A DNA stretch of 64,000 nt, taken from contig NC_084463.1 of assembly GCF_027409185.1 (NCBI RefSeq), forward strand, positions 111,090,133 through 111,154,132, read 5' to 3'. This DNA comes from Cynocephalus volans. Its lineage: Eukaryota; Chordata; Mammalia; Dermoptera; Cynocephalidae. Below the pieces are notes generated by a model. It was given only the letters and a program-made list of their open reading frames with translations. It searched no databases and was not told the DNA's origin. Position numbers and translations under genes: made by a program. Below are positions 1-12,835 of the stretch, one piece after another (position 1 is the stretch's first letter; each line of letters begins with the position of its first letter).

Positions 1-1638
<1,638 letters not shown>

Positions 1639-2362
1639 GTTTCATTTCATAAATAAGCTTCATCTCTGGAGGAAACTTTTAATACATGAAAGCTGTGATA
1701 AAAACGTTTCAGATGTTTAGTCAAACAATTGTGAAATTTTTCTTAAGGCAATTTTTTTTCCTATCTGTTTGTATATTACTAAGCCCCAGGAGACATTTCC
1801 TGTGCTGGAGTCCAGTATTTGAATCTCTTGTGCAAATGAGACTATTCTCCATGGTGGTACAATTCCACCTATCGTATGTGAAAACTACAGTAAAAATAAC
1901 CCAGATGCTAAATCATTCCTACAAAGGTTTGACTGAAACTGTGGCAGATGTCTCATCTTCTTTGTAGTAAGCAGCATACTGTTTTGATTTTTATTGCAAT
2001 CTTCTACCAAGTGGTGCAGAAACTTGGTGTTAATGTCTTTGTTCCTTTTGAGTTTAGATTGAGAATATTTTTATTTTCTGGAGGAAGAAGTATCTACAGT
2101 TGCACCAAAGTACATGTGAAAGGAAGGTTTTCTTCAATAGTGTAACAAGTACTGCAACCATGTAGATAAAATCACAAATATATAATTTGTTAGGTTGAGT
2201 AAGGTGTGGAAAAATGCTTTTCTGTTAGTAGAATGCAAAGACCTACCTAAACCACATAATAAAATTCTTTTACCAACTTTTGTGGGTAACTTTGTGTCCT
2301 CTTTTGCTTGATACATTTGTATATGAAAATTTAGTATAAATAAATTATGCAAATATTTGGAA
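1639..2362 (+). other. CTR9: CTR9 3' UTR with poly(A) signals
   Basis: Non-coding AT-rich sequence follows the stop. AATAAA hexamers occur at 2258-2263 and 2339-2344; the second, about 20 bases before the assigned end, is the likely main signal. The exact cleavage site is inferred. EIF4G2 is transcribed toward this gene, so the two mRNAs converge with about 16.7 kb between their ends. Confidence 0.75.
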
Positions 2363-2445
2363 GAAACTCCATTAGGCCAAAGGTTGTTTTTTTGATATTT
2401 TTATAATTCTTTGCAGATTCAAGGAGTTTTTCTTGTTCTTTTTTG

Positions 2446-2575
2446 TTTTTTTTTTTTAAATGTTTAATTGACACATAATAATTATACATACTTATGGGGT
2501 ATTGTGTGATATTTTGATACATGTATACAATGTGTAATGATCAAATCAGGTTAGTCAACATATCCATTGTGGAGG
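2446..2575 (-). mobile_element. L1 3' end fragment, reverse orientation
   Basis: A T-run (reverse poly(A)) is followed by TTTAATTGACACATAATAAT and, further on, text reading GATACATGTATACAATGTG and GATCAAATCAGG. This is the reverse complement of the conserved 3' end of L1MA/L1PB-age elements. It lies just past the CTR9 polyadenylation region. Confidence 0.75.
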
Positions 2576-3737
2576 TTTTTTTAAAAAAGATGCAAGAAAA
2601 CTAAGGTACTGCTATATATTTTTGTTTTTAATAATTCAGTGGTTAACAATTTAAGAGTAATATTATGTAACAGTTTATAAAAGAGCTTTAATTAATTACT
2701 CAACAAGTATTATTAAATGCACTGTATTAGACATTGAGTTGGAAGGTGAAAATGCAGAGATAAAAATGCTCTTCCTGTCCTCAAAAATCGTAAAAATAAG
2801 GTGTGAGAAATGGGGTGATTATGTTTGCACAGATTGTGGGAGCACAAAGGAGGCTGCCAAACAGCTCCCAGTGGGAGGGAGCAGTCAAAGCAAGGTTTCT
2901 TGATGGACAGGAGTCCTGAGGTGACTCAAAGGCCCAGCAGAGTGGAGAATTCTGGAAAAGGTGTTACCGGCAGAGGGAGGGGCATGTGCAGCTCTGGGAA
3001 CTATACTGACTGTAAGGGAGGCCAGGAGGATATCCGGCTTTGAAAGGTGAAGAGCCTGAGATTCAGAGGTTCATTGAACTGGCGAGGTTCAGACTAGAAT
3101 CCAAGTCTGTCTCCTCTTTCCCTGCTTTTTCCAATATGTCACATACTACTTGAGGTGAATTAGTTAATCCCAAAGTGACATCTAAGAATTTAAATTAAAA
3201 ACCATTTCCAACTGGCTACTCCCTTTAAGCAGCAACTAAGCAAAAGTATATTCATAGCCAGTCCCTTGGAAAACTATTTATGGAGGGATTTAACCTCATG
3301 TATAGTGATTTCTCCAATGATTTGCCTCTTTCTCCAAGTTTAGGCTACAAAGGTGCTTTTGAGTACATATCCCCGTTTGCAGTTTTGGAGTCAGTTCTGC
3401 CTTTATGTGATATCTCTCTCAGATGTGTTCCCAAATTAGCAGAATAGGAATATTCTCCCCTGACTATGTTGCCACATCAGAAGACACTGTGAGGTTTCTT
3501 CAGGCACAGCTTCCTTCTGTGGTTGCAATTTGGAGCCTAAACACTACAGAAGTGATGCAGGAGTGGGAAGTGCTCCACTGAGGAAGAGGAAGGCCCTCCT
3601 GACAGGAAACCTGACTGGCCTGTTGCCTTTGCTCTGCTTCTGATGCCCTTGGGAACTGACAGAAGCTTGCCTCTGGTTGTCCTGGAGCCGGGTCTCCTGC
3701 CTGCACATCAGACTCCTTCCATTTCTTAGCACAGTTG
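2576..3737. other. Intergenic, nothing recognised
   Basis: I see no gene or clear repeat here. The longest frame (2825-3043, plus) has no recognisable domain. Confidence 0.6.
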
Positions 3738-3886
3738 GTGTCAGGAGAAGGCAGTGTAATAAATGGTTAAGAGCAGAGATGCTGGAAGTCAGGAGTTCTG
3801 TGTTGGAATATTGTTTCGTGACACTTGACAAGCCATGTGACCTTGGCCAAGTTATTTCTCCTAAAGAGGCCACTTTCTTCATCTAA
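3738..3886 (+). mobile_element. MIR SINE
   Basis: The stretch follows the MIR consensus order: a gene-like start GGTTAAGAGCAGAG, then TGACCTTGGCCAAGTTATTT, then a TCTTCATCTAAATCA-type end. MIRs are old, inactive tRNA-core SINEs present in all mammals. Confidence 0.75.
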
Positions 3887-6800
3887 ATCAAGCCATTTCT
3901 CTTACACTGTAAGTTTTGAAAATATCAATTGGATCTGTCAGAATTAGAGAATATGATTTGCATTGTCCTTGATGTTAACTCAGAACTAGACCAAGAACCA
4001 CAACCATAAAATTCAAGCTATTAAATTTAATTTGTTGTAGAAATTTATGCAAGAAAAACCATTCTATTATTCTAAATATGAAACTTTAAAACACTTCCCC
4101 CACTGAAATTACTATTTTTATAAGTTTTCTAAGTAGACAACTATTCCATTATAGCAAAAGACTATTCCTAACTCACAGGATTATTGTGAGGATTGTGAGT
4201 TAGGGTAGATTAAGTGATGAGCATGTTGTAAATTCCCAATAAATTTACCCATACGATTGAATCAGTTCTGAATGTCTGACACTATTCATCAAAGCAGTTT
4301 GTTTGAACCAAGTCAGTTACTCTTTCATGGATCATCCTTCTAAAACTTCTTGCTTCTTCCTAGTTCCCTTTCAGCAAAATATTTTTAATCTCCAGGAAAT
4401 ATGACTTTCCTGGAGCTTTTAAGGTATCCCTTGTTTTGATTACACTAATGAACAATTTCCGTCCCTGGGAGCCAGTAGAGGTAAGGAAGACCTTTTAATG
4501 AAGAATGTCATCTCCTCAAACTGGACATTGGAGCATATGATCAGTGCAGCTTTTCCTAAAGGTGGTTTCTGATGCTCTGGTCTTTTGGGTGTGTTAGACC
4601 AGCACAGGTAAGTGGTAATGCTTCCCACAGTAGCATTAAGAACACAGGAAGTGTATGTGCTACAGGCAAATCGAGTGTGTCTAGATCTCAGTGATTCCTC
4701 TGAGTTGGTGTCAAGCAAATCAACAGGCTGCAGCCTGCTGTCAGAGATTTTCACTCTGTATCAGGTGCTGGTGATAGGAAGGCTGCCCTGGCCACTAACT
4801 CACACTGACAGAACAAAACAATTCACTTTTCAGCCTGTGTCGCTATCTATAAAATAAGGCTGTGATCCTTTTAACAATCCAGGGTCTTTGCAGAAATTTT
4901 AATATAAAGTGTCTCTACTTCAACTGCATTAGTAACTTGTGTTTCTGTTTCAAGTAATTGAAAACCGTGTCTGCTATTTCAGGCCTTATTTTTCATAGAT
5001 ACAGATACATTCTATTTTTGCTTATGAAATGTATGTATGTATTTGTTATTTTTTGCTTTTCTTCATTCTGCTTTGTAGCAGAAATGTTTTTGGTAACATT
5101 TTTCATTTTTAAAATACTGAGTTTTGAAAAAATCTCGACTTTTTATGCATTTGCCTTGATCAGGTCTAGATTGCCACTTCTGTAACACCCAGGGGCAAAT
5201 CCATGCTTGTCTGTGAAGTCCACAGCTAAACAGTGAAGAGAACACTTACTGGGTGTTAGGCATCTGAGGCTGGATTTTCAGGTGTCTTATTCAGAAACTG
5301 TTAAATTTGTGAATTCACCTTTTGTCATTTCTGTCTCCTAAATAGATCTCTAATCCAGTATATTCCCCAGAGTGTTTTCCAGGACACACTAGTCCAAAAG
5401 ATATCCTTAAGAAAGAATTCCATAGTCAAGTAAGTTATTAAAAGGCTGCACTCTATAGCCCTATAACAATTAGGAATCTTTTGGTGAGAAATCACAGAAA
5501 ACTGTTTCAAACTAATTTCACAAGAAGGAAAGATAATCATACCCTGTAACTGGACATCTGGAGAACTGGTGAAAGGCCAGTGCAGTTCAATCAGAGAAGT
5601 CTCAGAGTTGTCAAAGACTCAGCTTCCTTCATGCTTTTTATCATGCGCATAGAAGAATATGTGATATAATAAAATATAAAAAGAATATGCCTCTACCCTA
5701 TCAGAGGTTTCCTGTGTACCCTTTCTTAATTGCACCCCTCTTCTTTCCCACATATTATACTTCTGAGGGAAATATTTATGCCTATCTGGGATTTAACCTT
5801 TCGATGATGCGCATTGGTTATTGTTATGTGCTACCGTAGAGACTGAGCTGTGCCAGGCTCCTCTGCCCTGCATGACCCAGACTATATTGATTGAAACAAT
5901 CTGTTTATATGCCCCCATCAGACAGTGAGCTTCAGGACAGGGCTTAAATCTTTTTCATCTATTTTCCAAGGGCTAATCATAAGACTTGGCAAGAAGTAGG
6001 TGCTAATTTATATTTTTTTCTTAAAACCGAATTTCTTATCTAAAAATAGGGGTTGTGGAAAAGGATTGGACTCTAGGCTCTGAGGTCTCTGGTAGCTTCA
6101 CCCTTCTCTCCTACTATGTATTTTAGCAAAGTCATTTTGTGGAGTCATGTTTACACTTGAACTGTCAATGGCAGTCATTTGATTGGAGTCCATGTGCCCC
6201 TTCACAGATGTGGCGGCTAAGGGCAAACGTGCTGCCAGACGCTTGGTGTGGCTGTGAACTGTAAGGTTGCTGTTTCTTAGGAACCGTTCTTATTGCTCAC
6301 CAGATTTGGTTCTCATTTTGGCCATTGTGAAGGCATTGAATGTTAGTCAAACTACTGAAAGATCACTGTTCTTGAGCATAATTCTAATAAGTGATCCTGT
6401 AGGTTGGTCTTTAGTTCCAGACAGTCTGGATTCATCTAAGTTGGATGGAGTGTCCGTGATAATATCTTCTCCCAAGATCAATGCCAAAACTTTTGTTCTT
6501 GTCTGAACTGCTGAGTTCTTGGAAACAATACTGCTTTGATTTCTCCCATGGGAGCTGGTGCTCTGATTTCCTTAACTGGAAAGAAGTGGAGACTTCATTT
6601 CCTGCCTTAGCCCGCTGGCAGATTGTCCTGGCCCACACGTGTGTGCCCGCGCCTGTGTGCAGATCTGCTCCTTGCTTACCTCACCTCCTGCTGCTTCCAG
6701 CACCAAGTAGCAGCTGAAGCAATGCGAAGGAGTGCCCCTGGGCCAAGGTGGTGGGAGAAGGGAGCACCACCATATTCCCTGGCCATAAGCAATTACGTGA

Positions 6801-7429
6801 GGGGCAAATGCTGGGGTTGGTTGAATGGGTGTTAAATCTCATTCAGCAGCCTGTAACCCTCTTGTGGGTTCTAGCCTGAACTGTCTAGCCTTGAACCATG
6901 CACATCCATTTCATGGCTCACAGAAATTACAGAACATAGTTCCCACCCTTTTGATCCTCTAAGAAGACACAGGGACTTTTCCTTCTGGAATCTCACATTG
7001 CAAATAGCTGATCTTGTCCAAAACCCCTATTCAAAGCAACTTCGAAGTTCTCAGTTGTCAGTTGTCACATGAGCTGTCAGTGTGCTCCCTATCACAGCTG
7101 TGCTGTGGCCAGTGGGCCCTCATTCCCTGGGGTGGGGACGACAAATGCTTTGCAGTTGTTTGGCCCTAGGGAATGGGTTCCGAGCACAAGAAGAGGGTTT
7201 GGTCTTCAGGAAGAGCAGAGCTGGGGCTCCGCATCCATGTAAAAGGAAGGGGTCACGCATCAGTGCAATTGTTGGCAAGTCAGTGGTTTCGATGGTAGGA
7301 AGATTTAAGGGGATAGAATTACTTCTCGATGTAGAAGCTGAAGCCCAGATCACAGTGGCTGGGAAGGCTGACCCCTTGGTGATCAGCAAGGGGCCCGCGT
7401 TGATTAGGTTGTATGTATATCAGGACACG
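3887..7429. other. Intergenic, no gene seen
   Basis: Scattered weak MIR or L2 tail-like text is present (for example about 4150-4240 and 5915-6010, the latter with the L2-type end GTAGGTGCTAA). No conserved coding frame or RNA gene was recognised. Confidence 0.5.
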
Positions 7430-7556
7430 TCAAAACTTAATGGTTAACAAATCACCTAGGGATTCTAATCCAGTAGGTCTGGAGTGAGGCCAGATGTTCT
7501 GCGTTTCTAACAACATTCCAGGTGATACTAGTCTGAAGACTACACTTTGAGTAGCA
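7430..7556 (+). mobile_element. MER5-like hAT fragment
   Basis: It contains AAATCACCTAGGGATTCT, a degraded stretch matching the TGCATTTCTAACAAG part of MER5 (here TGCGTTTCTAACAACATTC) and an ending like ACACTTTGAGTAGCAAGG. This is the order of the non-autonomous MER5 elements. Confidence 0.65.
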
Positions 7557-7845
7557 AGGTTGTATATTATTAAAAATGTGCCCCCGCTGGGGGAACACAC
7601 ACACATTTTTTCATTGGGACTTAAAGGCCTAAAAAGGCAATTTCATCAGCCAGCTGAGTGTGGGGTATGGAGAGACAGGGTCTCAAGGAGGCTTAGGAGG
7701 AGAGGAGAGGATGTGAAATAGTTATTTTGAAGAGTGGAAAGGTGAGGATACCAGGAAGGTAGTAGAATCTGATGGCACAAGCTTAAAAGGATCTGGATCT
7801 TTGGAAGAAAGGAGGAAGAGGAGTGGTTAGAAAGTGATGTTGAGG

Positions 7846-8055
7846 GGCCGACCCCGTGGCTCACTTGGGAGAGTGCGGCGCTGGGAGCGCAGCGGCGCTG
7901 GGAGTGCCGAGGCCGCGGGTTCGGATCCTATATAGGGATGGCTGGTGCGCTCACTGGCTGAGCGTGGTGCGGGCGACACCACGCCAAGGGTTGCGATCCC
8001 CTTACCGGTCACAAAAAAAAAAAAAAAAAAAAAAAAAAGAAAGAAAGAAAGAAAG
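7846..8055 (+). mobile_element. Dimeric tRNA-Ile-derived SINE (CYN/t-SINE type)
   Basis: Two head-to-tail tRNA-Ile-like monomers occupy 7846 to about 8012. The first has GTGGCTCACTTGGGAGAG (A-box region) and GGGTTCGGATCC (B box); the second has CTCACTGGCTGAGC and GGGTTGCGATCC. They are followed by 26 A residues (8013-8038) and a (GAAA)n stretch. There is no tRNA-unrelated body. The first monomer carries an internal tandem duplication of GCGGCGCTGGGAG around the anticodon arm. Imperfect flanking repeats GAAAGTGATGTTG and GAAAGTGGTGGTG are plausible target-site duplications. It is not a tRNA gene, because the arms are mutated. Confidence 0.9.
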
Positions 8056-8905
8056 TGGTGGTGGGGAACAAAGTGGACACTGGCCACTCCAAGGCCACTG
8101 TGCATGAGAGGAAAGACAGCAGGGGAAGTGACAGCATCAGGGGACAGCCAGGTTTCCTTTATAGCAAGATGACAGGAATGTTCAGAGAAGAGAGTGAGGA
8201 TATGGGACATTTGCTGGTGATAGACTGTGGGCCCCAGAGTATGTAGAGGAAGGGTTCAGGAGGGCAGGGGTGTGGGAACTGAGACAGATTAGCAGATGTA
8301 TGGAGAAGTTCGGGGTGAGGGGTCCAGGTGAATGAGCTGAGGCCCTGGGGCTTCTGGCAGGCTGAGGTGGGAGTGAGCATGATGGGAAGGAAGACGGGTA
8401 ACCTGTTCCAGGTTCATAGAGTGGGGCCATTGGGATGCTCTCTCTTGCAGCTCCGGTGATGCACAGATCTTTTTCGGGAGGCATAGGGGAGACGCACAAG
8501 AACTTCAGGAGAGGCATCGCTCCTGGGACGGGAGGCTGGGCCCTTCTCTAGGGCCCTGTTGCATGGTGGCACTGGACATGGGCATGTGGATGTGACCTTG
8601 ATTTTCCATGACATCGTTATTGATGCTGCCTTTTTTAAAGCAATGTGGTTAAACAATACAGTCCCCACATTACTCTGGTGACTTAGTATTCTGCTCGGCA
8701 CTTCCAAAGATAAAGCAGTAGTTGTGTTTTGAGCCCCAAATATCGTATGTGCCCAAGTATAAGGTGTCCTGAAGATAACATGACCCCATGCCCACTATAA
8801 AGGTTATCTCTGCCCAAAAGACTTTTGATTTACTTAAATTTATAAGCGTTCAAGATATAGGTGAAATAGTTCAATGTCTACTAATAATATTTAATTTTTT
8901 TCTAC
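8056..8905. other. Intergenic, nothing recognised
   Basis: G-rich on the plus strand up to about 8560. No gene or RNA was recognised; the overlapping frames on both strands are composition-driven. Confidence 0.5.
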
Positions 8906-9002
8906 TTTTTTTTTTTTGGCAGCTGGCGGGTAAGGGGATCCAAACCCGTGACTTTGGGGTTATGAGGCTCTGCTCTAACCACCTGAGCTAACCAGCCAGC
9001 CC
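8906..9002 (-). mobile_element. Monomeric tRNA-Ile-derived SINE
   Basis: On the minus strand it reads GGCTGGTTAGCTCAG, then a GGTTTGGATCC B box, then CCCGCCAGCTGCC and an A-run (T-run at 8906-8917). This matches the tRNA-Ile(AAU) 5' half GGCCGGTTAGCTCAGTTGG closely. Confidence 0.9.
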
Positions 9003-9183
9003 TAATTTATTAATTTAACTTAAAATGCACATTTAAAGTCACATATTGCATAAAATAAAATTTTAAGAACAGTGTTTTCCTCCATTTATATTTCATAAAA
9101 TAATTTTATTCAAATTCAACCTAAAAATCTTTGACAGTGTCTTGCTCCTGAGCCACTTCCCAAATCATCTAACATGATTTTCT

Positions 9184-9340
9184 TTTTTTTCTTTTCTTTT
9201 TTTTTTTTTTTGGTCTTTTTCGTGACCGGCACTCAGCCAGTGAGTGCACCGGCCATTCCTACATAGGATCCGAACTGGCGGTGGGAGCGTCACTGCGCTC
9301 CCAGCGCCGCACTCTCCCGAGTGCGCCACGGGCTCGGCCC
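9184..9340 (-). mobile_element. Dimeric tRNA-Ile-derived SINE with perfect target-site duplication
   Basis: It is the same dimeric subtype as the copy at 7846, in reverse orientation, with its A-tail shown as T-runs at 9184-9213. The 14-bp sequence TAACATGATTTTCT flanks it exactly at 9170-9183 and 9341-9354, so this is an intact L1-mobilised insertion. Confidence 0.93.
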
Positions 9341-9914
9341 TAACATGATTTTCTGGAAACCTTCCCACCCATCACATTATTTGAGATCTAGGTCTTGAGA
9401 ATCTGTGTCTCTGCTATGGCGGGAAATGTCCCGAGCTACCAGTCCTCATCTGCATCCCATTAGGACAGCTGGCCTTTCCATTTGTCCAGTAGGTGGGTTT
9501 TTTCTATGTCCATTTAAGGCACTGCTTTTTAAAATGATCTTTAAAATGCTGTGTATAACTTTTGCTAACTCTTGAGACTGTGCGATAGATCGCATTCCCA
9601 GGAATAATGATTAAATCTGTGTTCAATTTCCTTGACACCAAACCCCTCAAGGGCCTCCAAATCATGGAAAACTAGCATTGGTTGGGACCATTTCAGGTTA
9701 CTGTGTCATCCCCAAACAGCACATTGTGCTCAAATAAGTAATTGAGGGGACCTCTTGTAATTGGAAAAAAATTATTAGAGCTAAAATGTCAGGCCCCTCC
9801 CTTTTTTCTGAGGAGTAATTTGGGGATTAAAAACTGTGCAGGTATTTAGAGGTTGCCATCTTTTGTTTCATTTTCCCCACCCTTGGAAACCAGCTCCAAT
9901 TTTGACTGTTGTGT

Positions 9915-10085
9915 AACAGAAAAAATATGGGCTTTAGAGTTATTCAAACTCTAAATCCTGGCTTTTCCCCTTACAAACCGCATGACTTGGAACGATGGCT
10001 TCCTCTCCCTTAGCTTTAATTTCCTACTGTTTCAGTTGGGATAACGATGTCTGCATCCCAGGACTGTTCTGAGAATAATGTAGAC
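9915..10085 (+). mobile_element. MIR SINE
   Basis: Text such as ATATGGGCTTTAGAG, CGCATGACTTGG, TTTCCTACTGTTTCAGTTGG and GGACTGTTCTGAGAATAATG follows the MIR order. Confidence 0.75.
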
Positions 10086-10258
10086 GGGGTTCAAAAAAGT
10101 TAGCCTTTTTTCCCATTGATTTTCTAAGAACTTTTAGCAGTTAACCCTTTATTGTATGGCAAATATTTTTATTAGGGTGTCCTTTATAGTATTTTGAGTC
10201 ACACAGATTAATAGACAAATCCATGAACATTTTTCTTTATGGTTTCTGAATTCTTTTT

Positions 10259-10434
10259 TTCATGCAGAGGTGGATTTTCCATGAAGTTAAAAAAACATGC
10301 ATCAAGGCCCCTCACTTGCTTGAGTCTCTTCCAAGGCCTGTACCTAATTTTGTACTCACAATTTGGTATTCTTTTCCTTAAAGTGAGCTGCCCCCCCACC
10401 CCCAAAGTATATAAACTTCAAGCCCCACAAAATC
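10259..10434 (+). repeat. Unclassified repeat, copy 1 (related to 14164-14290)
   Basis: The block contains CCTAATTTTGTA, TTCTTTTCCTTAAAG, CCCCCAAAGTATATAAACTT and CCCCACAAAATC in that order. A second diverged copy with the same order occurs at 14164-14290. I do not recognise the family. Confidence 0.45.
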
Positions 10435-10790
10435 TGGAGCTTCCTCTGATCCCATGCTTAGAAAGGTCACCCTCCCCCCACTCCCAAACTATGGAAAACT
10501 TCAGTATGATTAACTTCATATTTTGGTTTATTTTTATTTTCTAATGTTTCAGTGCTAATGTGGATTACCAGTGCAATAATTTTCTTCAAAGAATTTTTCT
10601 CAGAACTAAATAGAGCTCCACTGCTCATTTGCATCCATTCACTCATCAGTCCCAAGCCTTCCCTTATCCTTTGCACGCGGCTGAGTTGTGAAGCAGCTTG
10701 TGGGTTCCTGAGAGGAGACAGGAAGAGAGAGAACTGGAAGGCTTGGTGGCCCTGGGTGGAGGTGAGGTAGGTGCTGGGGGTTGGGGGAAG

Positions 10791-11240
10791 TATATTAGTT
10801 TCCTCGGGCTGCTGTAACAAAGTACCACAAGCTGCATGGCTAAAACAACAGTTTGAGTTGTTTCCTCTCTCACTGTTCTGGAGGCTGGAAGTCCAAAATC
10901 AAAATGTCACCAGCACCATGCTGTCTCCAAAGGCTTTAGGGGAGAGTCTGTTCCATGTCCCTCTCTTAGCCTCTGGTGTTGCTGGCAGTCCTTGGTGTTC
11001 CTTGGCTTGCAGAGATCACCTCCATCTGCCTTGTCGTCAAATGGTGTTCTCTCTGCGTGTCTATGTGTGTCTCTTCTCTTCTTATAAGGCCACCATCATG
11101 TGGGATTAGAGTCTACCCTAATGACTTCATCTTCATTTGATTACACCTGCAAAGACCCTGTTTCCAATAAGGTCATGTTCACAGTCCTGGAGTAAGGACT
11201 TCAATATATCTTTTGTGGGGGACACAATTCAGCCCATTCC
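10791..11240 (-). mobile_element. MLT1-type MaLR solo LTR, reverse orientation
   Basis: The plus strand reads ATTAGTTTCCTCGGGCTGCT, AACAAAGTACCACAA, GTTCTGGAGGCTGGAAGTCC, CTTCTTATAAGGCC, and ends near GACACAATTCAGCCCATTCC. That is the reverse complement of the MLT1 LTR. The minus-strand LTR carries the usual GCCTCCAGAAC end region. Confidence 0.85.
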
Positions 11241-11409
11241 TGGGGGATTAGGAGGCTGATTGTTCCTCACTCAGCTCCCATAGCCCAACGCTCAGAGGCA
11301 CCTGCACCTCCATGTGCTCACCCAGCTCTGATACATGATTCCAGGGAGGAGTTCATTGCCTCTGGGATGGGTCCTTTCCTTTCTTTCCTCTTTTTTTCTG
11401 TCCCCCCAG

Positions 11410-11700
11410 CATGCAGTTTGGTGCAGTGGTTATGAGCACCAGCTCTGGAGTGACAGTGCAGGGAATAGCTGTGTAGCCTGGCTCTTTGAAAGAGCACACA
11501 GAAGGTGCCCATAAATACTTGTGGAATAATTAAAACATATTTGGCAAGGTGCTTAACTTCTCTGAGCCTCACTTACCTCATTAGCAAAACGGAGAAAGTA
11601 AAGTACCTGCCTCAAGAATGTTGGGAAGATTAAATGGGGTGATTAATCTAGTGCTCCTGGTACAGCCTGGCATATACTAAATGCTCGAAAAATGTGCGCT
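11410..11700 (+). mobile_element. MIR SINE
   Basis: It opens with CAGTGGTTATGAGCACCAGC and CTCTGGAGTG, and continues with GTGCTTAACTTCTCTGAGCC, CAAAACGGAGAAAGTAAAG and GGCATATACTAAATGCTCG. This is the full MIR order, with extra sequence in the middle (about 11480-11540). Confidence 0.8.
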
Positions 11701-11845
11701 AGAATAATCACAGCACAAGACACAGTGTAGGCACTGGGTAGTCTTAATGAATGATTGATATTATTAACAAATAATAATAATCCTCTAAAGACCGTCAATT
11801 CTACTTAGAATAAAAGCTGAGGTCCTCACTACATCTGACTAACTC

Positions 11846-11948
11846 TTTTTGTTCTCGTTTTGGTGACTGGCTGGTACGGGGATCCAAACCCTTCACCTTG
11901 GTGTTATCAGCACCATGCTCTAACCAACTGAGCGAACCAGCCAGTCCC
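11846..11948 (-). mobile_element. Monomeric tRNA-Ile-derived SINE inserted at an L2
   Basis: The minus strand reads GGACTGGCTGGTTCGCTCAG, GGTTAGAGCATGGTGCTGAT, AACACCAAGG and GGGTTTGGATCCCCGTACCA, close to tRNA-Ile over its whole length. Imperfect TCTGACTAACT and TCTGACTCGTT flanks suggest a target-site duplication inside or beside an L2. Confidence 0.9.
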
Positions 11949-12835
11949 CTGTGTCTGACTCGTTGTACCTGTCAGCTCTGCCATTCTCCTGCCTCCAGCC
12001 CTTCACTCTCTGCTCAGCCGCACTGGCCTCATGAGTGTCCCTCAGACACTCCACGTGTGTTCCCATCGCAGAGCCTTTGGCTTCTTTTCCCCTCTGCCTG
12101 GAATGCTCTTGCTCCAGATAACTGCGCACTTCACTCCTTCGCTTTACTTCCATCTTCATTCAGCAGTCACTTTCTCATAATGCCTTCCCTGAATACCCTG
12201 TTCAAGTAGCGTTCGCATCACTCTCTGTCCGTTGTTCTATTTCTCAACATATAGCTCTTTTTTACCACCTGACACTATATATTAGTTTATTAGTTGTCTC
12301 TCTCTCTCCTAGCACCTGCTGTGGATTGAACGTTCCCCCAAAACCCATTGAATCTTGACCCCCCCTTGTAATAGTGCTAAGAGGGTGGGAAATCTAATTA
12401 TGGTATTTGAAAGGTAGGGCCTTTGAGAGGTGACTAGATTGTGAGGACTGTGCCCTCTTGAATGGATTGATGAATTCGTGGAGTCATGTGTGTGGTTCTG
12501 ATGGCTTTGTAGGGAGGGCAAGTGAGATGGTCAGCTCTATCTTGCTCATGCCATTCTCTTCCCATGTGGTACCCTGCGTTGCTGTGTAGAGTCACCACCC
12601 AGAAGAAGATCCTCACCAGATGTGTTGTTCCCTGGACCAACTGTGGATAAACTTCATTTCTCTGTAAATTACCCAGTTTCAGGCGTTACAGGCAACAGAA
12701 ACGAACTGACACACGCCCAGAATGTTTGCTCCATAAGAAGCCTTTGTTTCATTCACTGTTATGTCACTAACACTGGAATAGTGCCTGGTACATAGTAGGT
12801 ACTCAATAAACACTTATGAGATGCATGGACTTGTA
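11949..12835 (+). mobile_element. L2 3' end, interrupted by an LTR
   Basis: The left part (11949-12316) has L2 text such as CTCTGCCTGGAATGCTCTTG and a region matching the L2 CTTCCCTGA motif. The right part (12714-12835) resumes with AGAATGTTTGCTCCATAAG and ends in the typical GTACATAGTAGGTACTCAAT. The LTR at 12317-12713 split it. Confidence 0.8.
12317..12713 (+). mobile_element. MaLR-type solo LTR inside an L2
   Basis: It begins TGCTGTGGATTGAACG and ends AAATTACCCAGTTTC to ACGAACTGACACA, the usual TG...CA architecture of MST/MLT-type MaLR LTRs, with GAGAGGTGACTAGATTGTGA in the middle. Interrupting the L2 dates it as younger than the L2. Confidence 0.85.

Noticed and set aside
11864-11948. 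Possible tRNA-Ile gene
   Set aside because: It resembles tRNA-Ile but has mutated arms, an A-tail-derived flank and SINE context; it is one of the tRNA-derived SINEs.
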